From: Callaeas wilsoni
Lineage: Eukaryota; Chordata; Aves; Passeriformes; Callaeidae
Assembly: GCA_013398955.1 (NCBI GenBank)
Contig: VWPU01008518.1
Location: 1-64,000, forward strand
Direction: 5' to 3'
Length of the DNA stretch: 64,000 nucleotides
Positions 48,501 through 61,208 of this stretch are shown in pieces. Within the stretch, counting starts at the first letter, position 1, and each line of letters starts with the position of its first letter. The notes beneath the pieces were generated by a model. That model saw nothing but the letters and a program-made list of their open reading frames with translations, had not been told where the DNA came from and searched no databases. Position numbers and translations under genes: made by a program.

Positions 48501-51420
48501 ACTCCAGAAACTGTAATAATCTCTCAATCTCAATGGGTCTGTGTGATGGATAGGTAACACCACTTGAGGATTTTTTTATGTGTTGAGATTGAGGGGAGAT
48601 AAATGATTTTCAGGCTTTCCTAATACTGCGTAATCTAAAAATAAACCTGCTGGAGACAAAAGAATCACATGTTATGGGCTTGGGTTTCATCCGGGTTTTT
48701 CCACTCCACATTGCAGCGTGTCATTTTTCAGGGTAACAAATTAATTTGGGGATGCTTGAAAAATGCAATGCTGCTGTAAGATCTTGCAGTGCAGCCCATG
48801 GATGTTTTATTCCAGCTGACCCGAAGGCTCTGATGCCCGGCTCTGTCAGGCACCATGCAGAGGCAGCTCTCCCAGACTAAAGAGAGCTCCTGCAGCCTTT
48901 AGGTCTCCAGCCTGCTGGAATTCCTGACTATCCAAAAGCATATTGGATGTTTTTCCACCTCCTTTTGATCCTGAAAAAGTCGGGCCAAGTCATGCCAGTT
49001 TGGCAGGATGTGTGGATACGTTCAGAAATAACTTGTGCACTAAAGTGGTGACGGTAACAGCTCTGGGTCTGTTCCTGTGATTCATTTGAACTAATTGGCT
49101 GCTGAGAGCATCATATGTCTCTTTGTCTCCATATTTGAGTAAGATTCAGCTCCTGTGATCCAGATAGTCTCATCCTAGTGAGCTTGTCTCATCTCTAATG
49201 ATGCCAGGAAGACTGTCCTGGAGCGTGAAACATGCTAGAGAGCTCGAAACCAGAGTTGGAATATTTATCCTGATCCACTGTCTGAAAAAGCAGACTCAGC
49301 TGGCCTCTCTTCCTCCACCTTTTTTCTCACAAGCACAATCTAGGAGATAAACTTACTGATTACTCCTCTCAAATACTGTGAATAACTGAAGGCCAGACAG
49401 CAGTGAAGATGTGAGAGGCTGTAGTGCAGCTGTTATTATCCACAGAGATCAGAAACTTTCAGCAGTGCTTGTGCATTCTTTGTGTGAGTAATCAAAGCTG
49501 AATGTACTCTTAAAGAATTCTGTCTTCATCTGAATGCTTTAAATTTGCCTCAGTTGTGCAACAAGCCTGGCTGAGTTATTACCACTGCATGAGAAACCTG
49601 TGAGGATGAAACTGCCCGGTACGAGTGTCTGGGAGCCTCTGTCTGTAAACTGACCCATTAAAGAGGATGATCAGCTGGCTGTTGAAGTTATTAAAAGAAA
49701 TTTAATGACAAGGAACACCACTGAAGGACAAAAGAAATATAGTTATGGGCTGTGGTGCCCATCTACTTGCAGTGCTGGCAGGTCAGAAGTGATGTTATGT
49801 CCAGGAGAAGGAATGGCCTGAAAGCCAACCCCTTATTTCAGGGCAAGGTGTGCTCGGTGGGGAATGGTTTGGAAAGGCTCAGTGCTCTCTGGGGAGAAAA
49901 AAATGCTTTTCAAAGTTTTGTAAAAACAGAAAGCAAAGAGCAGGCACATCTTCTCTCCCAGATGTTTTTGTGTCATCCCTCCTTGCTCTCCTCTCCTGTG
50001 TCTCACATCCTGAGCAGTGTGTGTGGTCACACATGATGGTGACACTTCTGCAGCAGCTGTTGTCTGTGTATCTGCATAAAAGCATGAGAAATCTTTAATT
50101 TGCTTTCTTCTTTATCTTTAATTTTGCTTACTCTTCATTAGTGGATGAATTTTTATGATAGGATATTAGGAAGAAATCCTTCCCTGCGAGGGTGGGGAGG
50201 CCCTGGCACAGGGTGCCCAGAGAAGCTGTGGCTGCCCCATCCCTGGAAGTGTCCAAAGCCAGGATGGACAAGGCTTGGAGCACCCTGGGATAGTGGAAGG
50301 TGTCCCTGCCAGTGTCAGGGGGTTGGAACTGAGCAGTCCTGAAGATCCCTTCCAAACCATTCTGTGTTATGCTGCTTGTGTATAATTTTGTGCTGCTGTA
50401 AAACCTGTGGTCTGTGGGTTTTGGTTATAACTGTGAACTTCACAAGCTGGCACTTTGTGTGGCTGACCTTTGTTAGGAGCTGATGTAGGAGGAGCTATGT
50501 GGATAAACCTGAGTTTCAAACCGTGGGTGGAGGAATAAGTTTTACAGGAATTGTGGGTAAGGAGGAAAAGAGAGGAAATTCCCAGGAATACTGCAGCATA
50601 GTTAGTGTGGGGAGTTGTACGTGTCCCAGACCAAGCATCTTCCCAGTGCCAGCCCCGGGTCTGAAGCTGGGGAGTGGGGCAGAGTTCCTTCAGCAGCAGG
50701 GCGGTGTGAAAGCGGCTGGGGGCAAGCAGTGGTTGGAAAAATAGCTGTGTTAATAGGAACAAAACCAAGATGGGCTCTTTCATGGTGCGGGATTGTCTAA
50801 AATAGCTGCTGCTGCCCTTTAAGCTGTTGGAGGCAACGTGAGCTGAGCTGTAGATCCAGCCTTACTGGGAATATGGGAAACACAGAGTGGGATTATTACT
50901 TGTGCTGGATGAGCTTTGCGTGCCTTCACTAAAAACTTACATAAGTTACTCATCCCTTTAACTTCGGGATTATGAATAATAAATATTAGAAGAAAGGAGA
51001 GTTACTGAAACACCATGGAGAGAATAACAAGGAAAGAACAAAACCTGTCAGGAATGACTACGGGGAATCCGACTGCTTTAACCCTTTGTTCACTTGTGCA
51101 TTGCTTGTTGATGAGATTTTTAAAGAATAATCTGGATCTTGCAAAATATTCTCTCTGAGTGTTACGGGTTTACACTGCTCTTTCAACACCAGCGTCTTAC
51201 ATCCAGCTGGGGCTTACTCACTGCTCAACTATGACAAAAAATGCTGAATTACTTTTTTAATGGGCACTCGGGGAGGGGGTGGGGGGTGTGTGTTTCTGCC
51301 CTCCCCAGGTCCCCGGGCAGATATTTTGTGTTTTTCTTGATGTTCTCTTGAAGTACAGTGTTAAGGAGCGAATAGGCTGCTTGACTCCTCCTTCCTAGGC
51401 TGCGTTTGGGAGTCACTTTT
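39561..51420. other. Non-coding stretch, intergenic or first ARHGAP40 intron
   Basis: About 12 kb of moderately AT-rich DNA with no exon I can support. It contains one clear CR1 fragment (50,153-50,376). Open frames are short and antisense-paired. If the 39.4-kb CpG island is an alternative ARHGAP40 promoter this is intronic; otherwise it is intergenic. Confidence 0.5.
50153..50376 (+). mobile_element. CR1 LINE 3'-end fragment, sense
   Basis: Starts GATAGGATATTAGGAAGAAA, passes GAGAAGCTGTGGCTGCCCCA and ends at AGATCCCTTCCAAACCATTC followed by TGTGTTATG, which is the CR1 3' end with its degenerate terminal octamer repeat. Plus orientation, 5'-truncated. Confidence 0.88.
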
Positions 51421-51429
51421 TCACGTGGG

Positions 51430-51960
51430 CTGAGGCTTACGTTAATGTTTAGCAAGCCCGAGCTGCAGCCCAGCCCTGCGAGGAGCTCCGTGCTGTTTTC
51501 CGTGCTGTTTTGGGGCAAGGCTGAGCGCTGGGTGCTGTGGCCGTGTCCTGCGTCCCAGGCGTGGGCGGCTCAGCCTCGGCCGCCGCTGCCTCGAGGGCTC
51601 AGCTGGATTTACGGTCGCTCCTGCCGGGGCGCACAGGGAGGGAGGAGAGGATGCTCCCGCAGCGGGCACCTCGTGGGTGACGAGGAGCAGCTCTCCGCTG
51701 GCAGCCGGGGCGCTCCGCAGCGTGCGGCCGGGCGCGGATGGACTGAGCGCAGCCTCCTCGGCGGGACATGGAGCAGCGCGGCTCGCGTGGCTCCGCGGCG
51801 GCCGGAGGAGGGATGGGCACCCGGGTGGTGCTGGCCCCTGGGCGGGCAGCCAGCTGTGCCCAGCTCCTCAGCAGGTACGGAGCGTTCCCGTGGCATCGCG
51901 CTGATCGCTGCTGCTCTGCTCCCTAGCGCGGGGCAAGGCAGCGCCTGGGGCAGGGCAGGT
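51430..51960 (+). promoter_or_regulatory. ARHGAP40: CpG island at proposed first coding exon of ARHGAP40
   Basis: A compact GC-rich, CpG-dense island interrupts AT-rich DNA and contains an ATG followed by a donor (CAG|GTACGG at 51,874/51,875). Its size and isolation are typical of a vertebrate promoter. Association with ARHGAP40 follows from strand, position and the in-frame join to the exon at 61,006. Confidence 0.6.
51768..51874 (+). CDS. ARHGAP40: Predicted first coding exon of ARHGAP40
   Basis: ATG at 51,768 in context GACATGG opens a frame of 35 codons plus two bases (MEQRGSRGSAAAGGGM...AQLLS) ending at a donor CAG|GTACGG. Phase 2 matches the exon at 61,006, which supplies one base and then seven codons leading into MNQLPPK without a stop. 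Low-complexity Gly/Ala/Arg content is typical of CpG-island first exons, and such sequence is often open by chance, so the coding status is tentative. An alternative is that this is 5' UTR and translation begins at the ATG at 61,028. Confidence 0.45.
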
Positions 51961-54900
51961 GGAAGCAAGGTGAATTTCTAGATGCGAGCAGGCTCTTGTG
52001 TGCTCTTAAAATAGTGCTTTGAGCGCCTTGATCCTGAAATGAAACCTGTGAAAATCCCTTCCTTTTCCTCATACTAAGCCTATGAAAATCCCCGTTCTTT
52101 TCGCTCGTGCTCACTCTGGGCTGAGTGCAGCAAGCTGGGGAAGTGGGACCTGAGGGGCTGAAATGCTTCCTGGTGAGACAGAGGTAACCTGCCTTGGGGT
52201 CTCAGGGTGTTCAGGGGTTTCTGGATCTATATGAAGGTGAGAGCTGCTGATTTATCATGCAAGTGGTGGAGGATAGAACTGAAATGTGAACTGCTTTGCT
52301 TGACAAACACCATTCTGTTTGTGTGCTTACTGGATATTATGTGAGTTAAGAATTCATCTAATGTGTATTTGCATCAGCTTAGAAGTTGCATTGGGTTTTA
52401 GAAGGCTTCCTTGCTGTAGTGATCAGAATCCGCTGATTTTGCGTGAATGGGCTGACAGTGATTTCACTTCTAATCACAGCTCACATTTTCATGTTTACAT
52501 GTTTTCATGAGTTTACATTTTTTGTAGTCTGATTTGACTAGATTGTGTGTTCAAAGCAAGACAGGCAATCTTTAGAAGACCACAGGAAAAATTTGAGTTG
52601 AGAAAAAAAATAAAGTAATAATAGTAGTAGGGGGACTGACAAATGAATAATACTGTAAATTACTTTGAAATTACCCACGTGTAAGAGAATGAGATTAAAA
52701 CCTTGAGTATTGCAGGGTTTCTTTGATAAAAATCAAAATATTTGTTAACAGCTTAAGGCTTTTGCTAAACGAGTTAGTTGGGTTCCAGTGTCTGTGCTGC
52801 TGCCAGAACACCTCTGTGGTCAGCTCTGAAGAGGTGCTACAGCAGGAACTTCAAACTTGCTCACCAGCTTTGGCCCAAACATTGAACTCCAGCCAAGTGA
52901 CACTTCCCACCTGCACGCTCAGGACTCACCACGGGTGAGATGTGTCCTGTGTGTATATGTGTAACTAAGCCTCTTTCCTGGGATTGACCTAAAACCTACC
53001 TGTGCAACAGGACAAGGATATGCCAGCCTGGTCTTCTAATTAATTGACCGTAATCACTGTTTATTTTTGATCAGCAACTCTGACATGTTCGTTGAGCTCC
53101 CACTGAGATTCCTACTGGCTCGCACAGCGCTGGTGGTGCTGTCATGGCTCCAACACAACACTGAGAGAAAGCCACTGCTGAGCCTGCCCTGCCTCCCTCC
53201 TGCTTCTCCTCTCGCTGTTGTAAAGCTCGTGGTACCTGAGGTGCCTCATGGATGGGGCTGGTGGCCCTTGGCTGGCTGGTGACACTCCGGTCACAGAACT
53301 GGTTATAAATCCCAGCCAGGGGATTTTCATGGCAGGGTACCAGCCAAGCACTTTGTGCTGTGTGAAATAACTCTGCCCTGAGAAATCCACGCGAGGAGCT
53401 TATGACTCTTCCTTGTCTTCCTGCATCCCTAAAGCTCTCATGAGTGAAGCATAGCTGGAATCCAGCGCACCTCTCCACCCCTCCTTCCCTTGTGCTGGTC
53501 AGCACTTTACTCTTGTGACCTCTCCAGCATCTCTGGGCTGTTCTCATGCAGCTGAGCAATGACTTGCAATTACTCATTCTGTGCTCTAGTGCAGGTACGG
53601 CTGGTAAAATGGGCTACAAGAAGAAATAAGGATGAATTCTATCATCCTGATTTACTCCAAGTTCAATATTTAAGAAGCTGCAGGACAAGTGTTTATGATG
53701 TGTGAACCTGCTTTAGTAAAAAGCCTTTGCGTTAATGAATGATCACACAAGAAATAAGTTCACAGCCTTTTTGCAGTGGATTCAAACATGCTGGCAGCTT
53801 TTCCTCTGGAAGCCAAGTGGTCCCTCAGCCCTTGTCCCCCAGCTGGGTGTCTGAGGTGTGCACAGGCTGAGCATCTCGCCTGAAGTCACAGCAGTGATGG
53901 CAATAAAGTGAAGTTGCCTCAGCTGATGTAACGGCAGCGTGTTTTGAGGATGTGACTGGGAGGTATTGACTCATTCTGGCCTCGGCGAAATCCCTGGCAG
54001 TGTGTGCTCGGGGCTGTGACAGCAAAGTCACCAAAGGGCACTGATTCCCTGCCTGCTGCTTTCCTCGTGGGACTCCTGTGCACGGGCTCAGCCCGGGGCA
54101 GCTTCTGTGTGGAGGAGAGGGGAGTGGGTGAGGACAAGACGTGGGAGCTACTGGGCTGTGGGGTTTGTAGCCCCGTGCCAGCTGGGCTGAGGGGTTTGGG
54201 ATCCTGGTGCCATACCAAGAGGTGGAATTGGAATGGCAGACCAGGTCCTTGTGGGAACTGGATGGACACAGCTCCCTGTGTGTTTAAATGGACACGGATT
54301 CAGTGGAGGTGGAAATAGGGTAGGAGTGCCACCTTTTAATTAATGATTGTCATCTAATCATCCTGTAGATCAGCTTTATCAATTCACAATCACATTAAAG
54401 TTCCCAATACTACTGAAGATTTGTTTTGGCCAGGTAGCCCTTTCTCCCAGCAGGATTTCCCTTTGGATGAAAGCCTTTCCTGTTTGGCTTACCCTGCTAA
54501 TGCAGGGGGAAAGTGACCTTACAGTCAAACACAAAACCATGCACAGAGAGGATGGCTTGTGTCTTCTGAGGCCAAAACAAGCCCTAGTGTGATGGGACAG
54601 ACACACAGCTAATAGTCTAAGCTAAAATGGCTTTGAATATTTTTAATTTGGTGTGTCTGCATGGGGTCATCAATCCTGTGTTTGTTCTGCTCCGAGTTTC
54701 GGTCTGAGACGCCTCCAGGCAGATCTGTAATTAAAGGCAACTTTCTCTATTTCTTAGCTTGCTTATTTAGCCCCTTACTAGACAGAGTAGAGACAAATCA
54801 AATCCAGATGAAGGCCTGAGACAAAGATGAGATGGAGTTTCTTTGCCCTTAAATACTTTGATAGAGACACTTATTGTCAGGAAAGTTACAACTTGTGCTT

Positions 54901-57900
54901 TAGTTAAGAGATGCAGTGCTGTGGTGGAGGTAACACAGGATCATGGAATGGTTTGGGTTGGAAGGGACCTTAAAGATCATAAAGTTCTGAACTGATCCAT
55001 GGGAAGGGGGGATGCCCATGATCAGGTCAAGTTGCTCCAAGCCCCATCCAACCTGGCCTTGAACACTTCCAGGGCCGGGGCATCCACAGCTTCTGTGGAC
55101 AATCTGTGCCAGGGCCTCACCACCCTCTGGGCTTTGTGTCCAGCCCAGAAAATGCTGGAGGCGCTAGGCTGAAGCAGTGTGATGCACACAAGCATCAGCA
55201 TTCACGTCTCACTCCACACAGCCCTGGCCAAAGGATTGCTGTTTGCCTTTTCTGGTGCCACTGAGAATGCCAGGACAGGAGGTGAGGTTGTGCCTTCTCG
55301 GTGCTGGAGTGGAGGAAGGCTGGAGCTGGTGGGAATTACTCCACACACACAGCACGATCTGGCACGTCCTCTTTATCACTTGCAGAACAGGCTTCTTCAA
55401 AACAACCTGAGATGATGCTGCTCCCTGAGCTGCTTGCATAATGGAAGATCTTGATGAGCTGATTGCTGTGTTACTGAAAACAAGCTGTAATCTTATTAGC
55501 AAATTGTGGCAGTGACTTCTTAGCTATTCTTGCTGGTGCTGTAGAGACAGGCCTTCAACTGTGCCATCCCACATGTGCGAAGCCCTTGATAAAATGCCTT
55601 AATAGGAACGTAAGTGCTGGTTGGCAGCAGCGCTGGATAAAACAGCCTGGGCTAAAGGCACTGTGGCTTCTCACAGGGGATACTCTCAGTGGAACTACTG
55701 AATATGTGAGCAAATCTCTGACCATGAGATATGCAGAAGTATGTCAGCAGTGGCAGGCTGCCGCTAAAATTGCTTTAATTCTGGCTCTTTAGCTGCTTTG
55801 GTTGAGTAAAGCCAGGGAAAGGAAAGCATAGTAAGAGTTTGTTGGGCAAGGTACTGTTCATTGCCACCGCAGTAATTTGATAATTAGCCTCTTTGCTTTT
55901 ATGGCCTGGTCTGAGGAATCTGAACCAGCCATGGGCTTTCCATTTTCTCCTAAGAGTAAGCTTTAGTAGTCCTTCCTGCATATTGGTGTGGGGAGAAGGG
56001 AGGAATTGGGAGTGGTGTTCATGTACAAAGGTTGGGGGATTTTGAGGGTAACTAAGCCAGGCATTAAAGATTTGCAGTAGCGTTTTCTTCTGGTTTAGAC
56101 CTTTGGTAGAAAAGTTGTGGAATTTTTGTTCATGGGGCATCTCCTGCCTAACTTTGCTCTCTGTGCTGGGAATAGAGTCCTGTGTGTCTGAATGAAATAC
56201 CTGATCACGTGTATTTCGTGTAAGGTTTTGATAATGAGTAGATTGGCTTCTTCCATACAGAAACCTGTTTTTATATTTGCATTGATAATTTCGATAGAGT
56301 GAGGTTTAAACCTCCAATAAGCAAAAGAGCTACAGCTATATCTATGTAAAAAATAAAAAGCATGTATGTGAGTTACTGCTTCAGGATTTTCTCAGTTTTT
56401 CAAATACTCCTGTCTGTTATTCCTGGATGCTTTTAATCCACTACATTATTTTAAACAAGGAAACCTAGTATGTTATGAACAGTGGTGTGCTGACCTTTAG
56501 GTGATTTTTTTTCTCTTCAGAATTAAGTATGCAATTCATAATTTTGGTTTAAACTGTTTGCTTAGGGTAAGAACCTGGAAGCAATATGAGAAGAGCTTGC
56601 ATGGACTTTTTGGTTGTTTCTTTCAATTTTTTGCTTTTCTACTCATCTTCAAGGTCTTTGACCTTGAAGTAAATTGAAAGCAGGTAAGATGTGTGTAATG
56701 TGACATTACTGTAGTTTTGTTCTCTGACTAAGGGTCTTTATCTGTCAAAATACTGCAACCATTTGATAGATTAATCTCTCTTTTTTTTCTTTCAAGATGC
56801 TTGCGTTTCCTGCTCGTGGTCTGGGTGGTTGTGAATGATGCTGTGACTCGGTGTGCTGCTCCAAACTTGCTCTTGAGGTTAATTCAGACTTTCCATCTGT
56901 TTCTTTGTTCCGTGTGTGCCTTTGTGCTTGCTCCAGATCTTTGGAAATGTCTTTAAAGACTGGGTGCTGCTTGTGTGGCAGGACCGCCTTGTCTGCCTGA
57001 GTTCCTCTGTTCTTGTTGCCTTTTTCTCATCTTGGTTTTTCTGGAAGCAGTCTTAAAGGAATTCCATTTTCTTGGCTTGCACTTGTTGCCTCCTGGTCTG
57101 TTTGAAATGCTTGAGAAGGAACCTTTTTATTTATTCATCTGCTAGAGAGGTATTTCAATGAGGGAGGGATGTTGAGCAAGCAGAAAAGTAGCCCAAGCAG
57201 CTCCAGGTCCTTTGAGAAGCTCTCTCACGGGAGTGATTCAAGCCTGGAATGAACATAGCAACTGTGTTTATTGTATTTTGGTATTCAAGAGGGTGAAGAA
57301 TTACATGAGTGTTTGCAACATATTTGCAGTGTGTTGACAGTATCTAGGAAGAGATCAAAAACTACGCTGAGACTGTCTTTTCCAGCCCAGGATCAGTGAG
57401 CCCCCAGCAGGGATCCGGGCATGCAGGGCTTCCAGGGATCCACACCGAGGGGACGTGGAGAAGGAACAATAAGAACATGAGCTCTCTGAGGTCCATGCCA
57501 GCCTAATTTCTCATAGCTGTGTTATTAATGCTGTGAAGTCAGGCTTAGACTGAAGGTGCCAGGTGAATCTCCAGCCTCATTAAAACTCACTGCTCTTAAA
57601 CAGGAGGAGAAGTCTGGATGAAGATGCTCATTCTTCCCACAGAGCCCTTCCTTTACGGTTGTCCCTAACAAGATCTTTCTGCCAGTCTCCTTTTTTGCTG
57701 GGTTAATTTTTAAATCTTCATAATCTGATGCTTTTTGTTTCGTTGACAGTGCGACGGAGTGAACTTGATTATTCCACCTACTCTTTGCCCAGTTGCACTG
57801 AGCCATTAACATTTTAAGCCAACAATCTCTGCTTTCAATCTCAACTGTTGCTGTGCTTGCACGTCACAGGTTGCCCTCCGGTTGACTCGAGAATGCAATG

Positions 57901-60900
57901 AGGAAGAACAGTCTTTTAGGTGTGCTGAATCTAAAATTAGCCTTCCACCCGGGCAGCTGGATCTGCAAAGCACTGTGCACTGAGTTCAAGGAAAAAAAGG
58001 AACTTAGACAAGAAAATAAAATATTTTCTAAATGGGAAGGCCTGACTTTTATGTTGTCTGTGAGACAGGAGCAACAGCTCTAGTTTAACACTGGTAGAGC
58101 TGTGCTTTGGGTCCTGCTGCTGTGTGATACCAGCATTCTGCAACTCGGTGAAATCCAGTTTAGTGCATCAGTAAATGGGCCAGTTGAGGGAAAAAAGTTA
58201 GGATGGCTTTTGTTTGACACACAAGTAGTTCAATTATGGCTTTCCTAGAGTGCGTTTATAGTGTGACTGGTGGGCTTTTGGTGCAAGCAGAATGAGAACA
58301 TCTGTATTTCCGGCTGTGGAAGGAAGCAAAGTAACAGAGCGATGTGGAAGCACCAGTCAGGGTTGGGATGCGGTGCAGCAGTTCCCTGTTGTCTGGCAAA
58401 ACTCTGTCCTTGCACCAGAACTCTGTGCAAGAGTCTCAATATGGACTGAAGGTAGATCAAAACCAGCTGCTGGCAAGGGCATAGCCTGAAACCTGGCTGC
58501 AAGGACATTGTGACCCTTCTCAGGTGGGCACCAGGAATACGTCCTGATGCCTTCCCTAAATAATGCTCCACTTGGAGTAACATCTCCTGGGCTGAAACTG
58601 GCATTCAGAGCCTGGTGTCTGGGTAAGTCATGCAGAAGGTCTAAGTCAAGATCCACCCTTTGGAAAGAGCTGAAGATTTTATTTATGTTGGCTTAGAATT
58701 GTGTTGTTTTTTCCAGGCAGGCATGGGGAAGGGATTGTCACAGCCATGTGTGACACAGGCTTGCCACAGAGTTCATCTGCTGGCTGCAAGCTGCTGGTCA
58801 GGTCTGGGGCAGGTTCTGCTGGAGCTGCAAACCTAAATTCTGTTTTGGTGTTGATCCCTGGAGATTTCTGGGGTGTTACGTGAGCCAGCTCCAAACCAAG
58901 CTGAACACAAAGGAAAGGTCCATTTCAGAGCTGCTTTAATCCGTATAACCTAGATCTCACAGGAGTACAGGGCAGAAACTGAAGGCAAGAAGAGTTGTTT
59001 TGTACCTGCTGAAACCTGTAGTAGAGCAGTTAGGAGAGCTTGTAAGATGGTTCCTGAGTGTTGTGCACTGGGAGACTTCTTCAGTGCAAGTTTGTCTTCC
59101 AGTGTTCCTGACACGGACAAAACCAACTCCCTCAAAATAATCTGAATTCCTCCTTCCACTTAGTTTCGTGTTGCAAGTGATGAGTTCTGTTGACTGGTTC
59201 GTAATAGAATCCTAGCAGGGTTTTGAACAGTCTTTTTTGATGCTAGCTAGGTGTCTTTGTTTAATCTTATGAGACAGTTGTCAGCAAATGTGAGAAAATG
59301 GAGAGGAGTATTAAAGATGAAGAGTTCATGTGAGGGATGCAATCTAAGCTTTTAGCTCTTAATGGGCAAAGAGAGAAGTAAAAAGTTGAAAAGAGAAAAA
59401 ATAAATGGGCTGCAATGGAATGTTGGAATGAGAGAGTAGGACCTGAACTGTGCGGAAAAAAAAATCTTAGATTGACTGTTTAACTGTTCCACCAAGCTAT
59501 AAATTGGTATCTTGAGTGTTATTTGGATATCCAGAAATAGGAAAGTGAGGATGGGGCTAAACAAGCAGATCACCTCTGTCCTTGCCTGCCAGGTGGCTGA
59601 ATAGCTCAATTCAGTCTTTCACTTTTGTGCTCCTGTAAAACAAACAAACCAACCCCTTTTATTCTTGTTCTAAATGCTGTGGCTGTCTCCAGATGATCCT
59701 GGAGTGATGGTTATTGCTGTGGTTCTGACCTCCAGAAGAGAGGGCTGCCCGTGTGTGTTAGAGTAAGGTGTGAGTGTGATGTGCATGCACTGTGTAAATA
59801 CAAGTGCAGAATGGCCTACAACATTTGTCCCTTAGTTGTTAGATTTTCAAATTTAGCCCTTTATGACTTGGAATGCTTCTCATAACTGAAGCAAATTAGT
59901 GCCAGAACTGCTAATAGTGACTTTCTGGAATGAAAGGGGCTAAAACTTTCCAGATATTTTGCCATCTATAACGTTTGGCTCCTAGAGCTAGGAGGCTAAA
60001 TAGCATTTTGTGGGTGTTTTGTCGTCATGGTTTTCAAGGTGTAAGATTTAGACTTTATTTTTTTTTTTTAAATGAAACTAGAAGGGAATTTTGGCCTGTG
60101 TTTGGTGGTGGTGGCTGTTCATGGGTGTTTCTTGAACCGCCCACAGTTAGAGTAGTGTTCCATCTCTTTAATATTTTATTCATAAGTGGAACCATTGAGG
60201 TGTTCTCATAAGTATGTTCCACTTATCCCATTTTTTTGTAAGTCTTTGAAAAATATGTATAGCAGGGCTTAAATGGCGTGGAACTGTTTGAAGGCAATTA
60301 TAGCTCAATTTAGGAGAGGCACTGTTGTATGAAGCGATGAGAACCTGACAGCACAGGGGCTGAAAGCTGAACGAGGCCAGTCTGGGACTTTGGCTGTGCA
60401 CAAATGAATCAGCAGGCCGGTAAGAAAATTCCGTATGCTTGGGTTTCCCAGGGCACTTCGTGTTGTTTCACAGCTGAAAAATCTGGTCTGGGCAGGAAAA
60501 GGGGGCCTCAGCCCTGTGAGTTGTTTGTTGCGTGAGCCGAAGTGGAGCTGTGCCGGCCTTTGCGTAGAGAGCACAAACCTGCTGGGTTTGGGCTGCCGTG
60601 GTGGGAGCTGCCAGGCTCCTGCCTGTGCCAGGTCCTCGGAGCACACGTGCGCTGGGCTTGGAACATCTTGGGTGGCTGTGAATGCAGAGGGTGTCTGTGC
60701 AAACTTGCAGGGAAGTCTTGGAATGCGTGTGGGGTGGTAGGTGGGGTGTTGGAGGTCACTGCAGGGACAGCACTGGAAAGACTGTGTTGATCCTGTGTCC
60801 TGTCGCATGTTTGGACAGCACTTTTCCCCGTTCTCCAGGGGATTTAGTCCCAACCTTGTCTGTGTTGCTAAACACTAAGCAAAGGAAGTTCAGCACTTAC

Positions 60901-61005
60901 CTCTGCTTGGCTTTGCTGCAGTCATTAATCAGCGGAGACTGGACGCAAATGCCGTATGTAATACGTGTAGCTTAATCTCTCTCTCCTTATCTCTTCCTCT
61001 CTCAG
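51875..61005 (+). other. Proposed ARHGAP40 intron 1
   Basis: Roughly 9 kb with no exon I can support. It holds one CR1 fragment (54,938-55,135). Sequence is otherwise unique-looking and moderately AT-rich. The acceptor at its right end has a long pyrimidine tract (CTCTCTCTCCTTATCTCTTC, then CTCTCTCAG). Confidence 0.5.
54938..55135 (-). mobile_element. CR1 LINE 3'-end fragment
   Basis: The plus strand reads GGATCATGGAATGGTTTGGG, then TTGGAAGGGACCTTAAAGAT, later GCCCCATCCAACCTGGCCTT and GGGCATCCACAGCTTCTG: the CR1 3' end in reverse, minus orientation, with internal divergence near 54,985-55,025. Confidence 0.88.
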
Positions 61006-61208
61006 CACCAGACACTGCCCTTGGAAAATGAACCAGCTTCCTCCGAAGAGTGCTGTGGCATCCCCGGTGTCAGAGAGCACGAATTCCAGGGTAGAGGCTT
61101 TGGACAACTTGTCAATGGACAGTTTTTGGCTGGAAGTAGAGAACATTAAACAGAGCGCTGAAGCCGAGCAGGAGGAATGCAGCCTTGCAGATGTCAAAAC
61201 ACAGGAGG
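61006..61208 (+). CDS. ARHGAP40: ARHGAP40 coding exon (RhoGAP of the ARHGAP18/28/40 family), partial gene
   Basis: The exon is bounded by CTCTCAG and by a donor GAGG|GTAGGT. From the ATG at 61,028 it encodes MNQLPPK and then ALDNLSMDSFWLEVENIKQS, matching the conserved N-terminal motif of ARHGAP18 (DELSMEDYWIELENIKKS), which lies well before the RhoGAP domain in this family. The catalytic RhoGAP domain with its arginine finger must lie to the right of the window. These proteins stimulate GTP hydrolysis by Rho GTPases and affect actin. The assignment to ARHGAP40 rather than its paralogues ARHGAP18 or ARHGAP28 rests on adjacency to ADIG and ACTR5. The exon ends in phase 1. No further exon of the gene is recognisable before the window ends. 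Confidence 0.85.

Noticed and set aside
51406..51981. Open frame of 191 codons in the 51-kb CpG island
   Set aside because: It is in a different frame from the ATG exon that splices in phase to ARHGAP40, and is compositionally explained by GC richness.
52752..52934. Possible exon with an acceptor-like TTAACAG and donor-like CGG|GTGAGA
   Set aside because: The acceptor lacks a pyrimidine tract, the translation matches nothing I know, and it is not needed for the in-phase ARHGAP40 join.
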